Of a stretch of DNA of 64,000 bases, positions 62,288 through 64,000 are shown piece after piece. The DNA lies in assembly GCF_033239625.1 (NCBI RefSeq), contig NZ_BTCK01000005.1:124001-188000 (forward strand), given 5' to 3'. Each line of letters opens with the position of its first letter. Positions within the stretch are counted from its first letter, which is position 1. The position numbers and the translations under genes are program-made. The notes beneath the pieces are model-generated. The model made no database searches and was not told where the DNA came from. It saw only the letters and a list, made by a program, of their open reading frames with translations. The stretch is from Paenibacillus_T sp033239625. Its GTDB lineage: Bacteria > Bacillota > Bacilli > Paenibacillales > Paenibacillaceae.

Positions 62288-63703
62288 GTGAGTAAATTAT
62301 GGGGCGGCCGATTTACGAAGAAAACCGACCAACTGGTTGAGGAATATACAGCTTCGATTACGTTCGACAAAGAGCTGGCAGAAGAAGACGTACAAGGCAG
62401 TCTGGCGCATGTAACGATGCTCGGCAAGCAAGGCATTCTGCCTGCTGACGACGTGGATACGATCAAGGACGGTCTGCATCGCGTGCTGCAGCGCATCAAG
62501 CGCGGCGATTGGGAATATGCGATCGCTGACGAAGACATCCATATGAACATCGAGAAAGCGCTCATCGACGATATCGGGCCAGTCGGCGGCAAGCTGCATA
62601 CGGGCCGCAGCCGTAACGACCAAGTCGCAACGGATATGCACCTGTACCTGCGCAAGCGCGTAGTCGAGTTCGTTGACCTTCTGCAAAAGCTGCAATCGGC
62701 GCTCTTGGAGCAAGCGAAAGCGAACCTCGATACCATCGTGCCGGGTTACACGCATCTTCAGCGTGCGCAGCCAATTCTGTTCGCTCATCATCTGATGGCG
62801 TACGTATCGATGTTCGGCCGCGACGCGGAGCGTCTGCAGGACAGCTACAAGCGCATCAACACGCTGCCGCTCGGCGCGGGTGCACTCGCAGGAACGACGT
62901 TCCCGATCGACCGCCACTTCGTGGCGAAGCAGCTTGGCTTCGATCGCGTATACGAGAACAGCCTTGATGCCGTAAGCGACCGCGACTTCATTCTGGAGTT
63001 CCTGTCGCATGCATCGATCATCATGATGCATCTGTCGCGCCTCTCCGAGGAGCTCATCCTCTGGTCGAGCACGGAATTCCGCTTTGTCGAGCTGGACGAT
63101 GCCTTCTGCACAGGCAGCAGCATCATGCCGCAGAAGAAGAACCCGGACGTACCGGAGCTCGTTCGCGGTAAGACGGGCCGCGTGTACGGCAACCTGATCG
63201 GTCTGCTGACGGTTCTGAAGTCGCTGCCGCTAGCGTACAACAAGGACATGCAGGAAGACAAAGAAGGCATGTTCGATACGGTTCGTACGCTGCAAGGCGC
63301 ACTTCAGCTGTTCGCTCCGATGATTACGACGATGAAGGTGAACAAGGACGTTATGCGTCAAGCGGTCAACCAAGACTTCTCGAACGCAACGGACATCGCC
63401 GACTTCCTCGTTAACAAAGGTCTGCCGTTCCGTCAAGCGCACGAAGTCATCGGCAAGACGGTATTGTACTGCATCCAGCAGAACAAATACCTGCTCGATC
63501 TGAGCCTCGAAGAATTCAAGCAATTCTCGCCGCTGTTCGACGATCGCATCTACGAAGTGCTGCAGCCAGTGAACGTTGTGAACGCCCGCAACGTATACGG
63601 CGGTACGGCTACGCCGCAAGTAACGGATGCGATTACCCGCGCAGAGCGTGAGCTCGATGCAACGGCAGCATGGGTAACCGAGTATGCGGAGAAGAGCCGC
63701 TAA
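62288..63703 (+). CDS. argH: Argininosuccinate lyase
   Basis: Splits argininosuccinate into arginine and fumarate, the last step. The 471-residue product has KLWGGRFTKKTD at the start, TGRSRNDQVATDMHL (~105), YTHLQRAQPILFAHHL (~155) and the fumarase/aspartase signature GSSIMPQKKNPDVPEL (~280) with the flexible catalytic Ser loop. The GTG start at 62288 has AGAGGAGTG about 9 nt upstream. The gene ends at the operon terminator. Confidence 0.98.
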   Translation: MSKLWGGRFTKKTDQLVEEYTASITFDKELAEEDVQGSLAHVTMLGKQGILPADDVDTIKDGLHRVLQRIKRGDWEYAIADEDIHMNIEKALIDDIGPVGGKLHTGRSRNDQVATDMHLYLRKRVVEFVDLLQKLQSALLEQAKANLDTIVPGYTHLQRAQPILFAHHLMAYVSMFGRDAERLQDSYKRINTLPLGAGALAGTTFPIDRHFVAKQLGFDRVYENSLDAVSDRDFILEFLSHASIIMMHLSRLSEELILWSSTEFRFVELDDAFCTGSSIMPQKKNPDVPELVRGKTGRVYGNLIGLLTVLKSLPLAYNKDMQEDKEGMFDTVRTLQGALQLFAPMITTMKVNKDVMRQAVNQDFSNATDIADFLVNKGLPFRQAHEVIGKTVLYCIQQNKYLLDLSLEEFKQFSPLFDDRIYEVLQPVNVVNARNVYGGTATPQVTDAITRAERELDATAAWVTEYAEKSR

Positions 63704-63727
63704 TTTTAAACGATAGCATCATCCCCG

Positions 63728-63760
63728 AGCGCCTTGCCCATTCGGCAGGGTGCTTTTTTT
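63728..63760 (+). terminator. Terminator of the arg cluster
   Basis: AGCGCCTTGCC pairs with GGCAGGGTGCT (11 bp including G-T pairs), then seven T. Confidence 0.9.
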
Positions 63761-63875
63761 GTAAGAATAGTACGAACGTATGTTCTCACAATAGGCGAAT
63801 GTTGGTATAATGGCAGAACAGACAGCAGAACAGTCCAGAAGGCCCATTGTAGGCAGAGGCCTCCTAGAAGAGGAC

Positions 63876-63909
63876 GTTCAAAAAGTCCGCAAAACCGTTC
63901 TTTTTGAAC
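63876..63909 (-). repeat. Inverted repeat, copy C of the GTTCAAAAAG family (opposite orientation)
   Basis: Ten-base arms GTTCAAAAAG/CTTTTTGAAC enclose 14 nt. Read on the minus strand it gives GTTCAAAAAGAACGGTTTT, matching copy A (27184). Confidence 0.65.
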
Positions 63910-63932
63910 TCGAGCTAGAAGGGGGTGTGAGG

Positions 63933-64000
63933 ATGGAAGTGTATCAGGCGTTGACGCTTATGATCTCGTTCGCGATGCTCGTGGTGACGGTGCTTGCCTT
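63933..64000 (+). CDS. Putative holin-like toxin, cut by the window edge
   Basis: The visible 22 codons encode MEVYQALTLMISFAMLVVTV followed by Leu-Ala, the standard start of Hol_Tox peptides, which total about 30 residues. AAGGGGG lies about 7 nt before ATG 63933. A strong inverted repeat sits just upstream. The C-terminal end and any antisense RNA lie outside the window. Confidence 0.75.
   Translation, partial: MEVYQALTLMISFAMLVVTVLA

Overview
The window looks like a chromosomal stretch from an endospore-forming, flagellated Gram-positive rod of the Paenibacillus/Cohnella type (family Paenibacillaceae). The evidence is an S-layer built on SLH domains together with the CsaB wall-polymer pyruvyl transferase, an alpha/beta-type SASP, DegS/DegU, a B. 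subtilis-like comF-flg-fliW-csrA-hag-fliD region, and a clustered argCJBDFGH set. I saw no phage, IS element, CRISPR array, rRNA or tRNA. Assignments come from reading motifs in the sequence; no database search was run.

Layout. (1) 1-4636: DUF5693, csaB, a TagA/WecG glycosyltransferase and a WecA/TagO transferase, i.e. synthesis and pyruvylation of the wall polymer that SLH domains bind. (2) 4822-24899: secreted surface proteins. These are a C-terminal SLH protein, the N-terminal SLH S-layer protein with a long leader, a secreted protein built of six ~130-residue units, a small exported protein, a second C-terminal SLH protein with Ig-like and SwmB-like repeats, and a phosphodiester-glycosidase protein with a stalk domain. 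A SASP gene and metK sit among them. Four of these envelope genes share an ECF-sigma-like promoter motif. (3) 25025-26921: degS-degU. (4) 27240-31619: a small membrane protein, comFA (frameshifted in this sequence), comFC and yvyF. (5) 31743-41559: flgM, flgN, flgK, flgL, a DUF6470 gene, fliW, csrA, hag, a glycosyltransferase, fliD, flaG, fliS and a fliT-like gene, with three sigma-D-type promoters and a CsrA site in the hag leader.

(6) 41585-44672: a sigma-A promoter, a class I cyclic di-GMP riboswitch with a terminator/antiterminator platform, and a large vWA/TIG-repeat surface protein. (7) 44893-48049: a TPR glycosyltransferase on the minus strand and a methyltransferase, plausibly for flagellin or surface glycan modification. 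(8) 48091-53366: csp, hpf, secA and prfB (with its programmed +1 frameshift). (9) 53554-53640 minus: a 28-residue holin-like type I toxin gene with an opposing terminator across its 3' end. (10) 53853-54752: a YitT-family protein. (11) 55083-63703: argC, argJ, argB, argD, argF, argG and argH, the route from acetylated glutamate to arginine. (12) 63933-64000: the start of a second holin-like toxin, cut by the window edge.

The most interesting items are: the c-di-GMP riboswitch, whose P1 3' strand can pair with the terminator and so predicts an OFF switch on an adhesin; a sigma-D promoter whose -10 lies inside the terminator stem of the upstream operon; the shared ECF-type promoter in front of S-layer-associated genes; an S-layer gene with two in-frame starts, each with its own ribosome-binding site; the comFA frameshift at a perfect 24-bp inverted repeat; and two tiny holin-like toxin genes.
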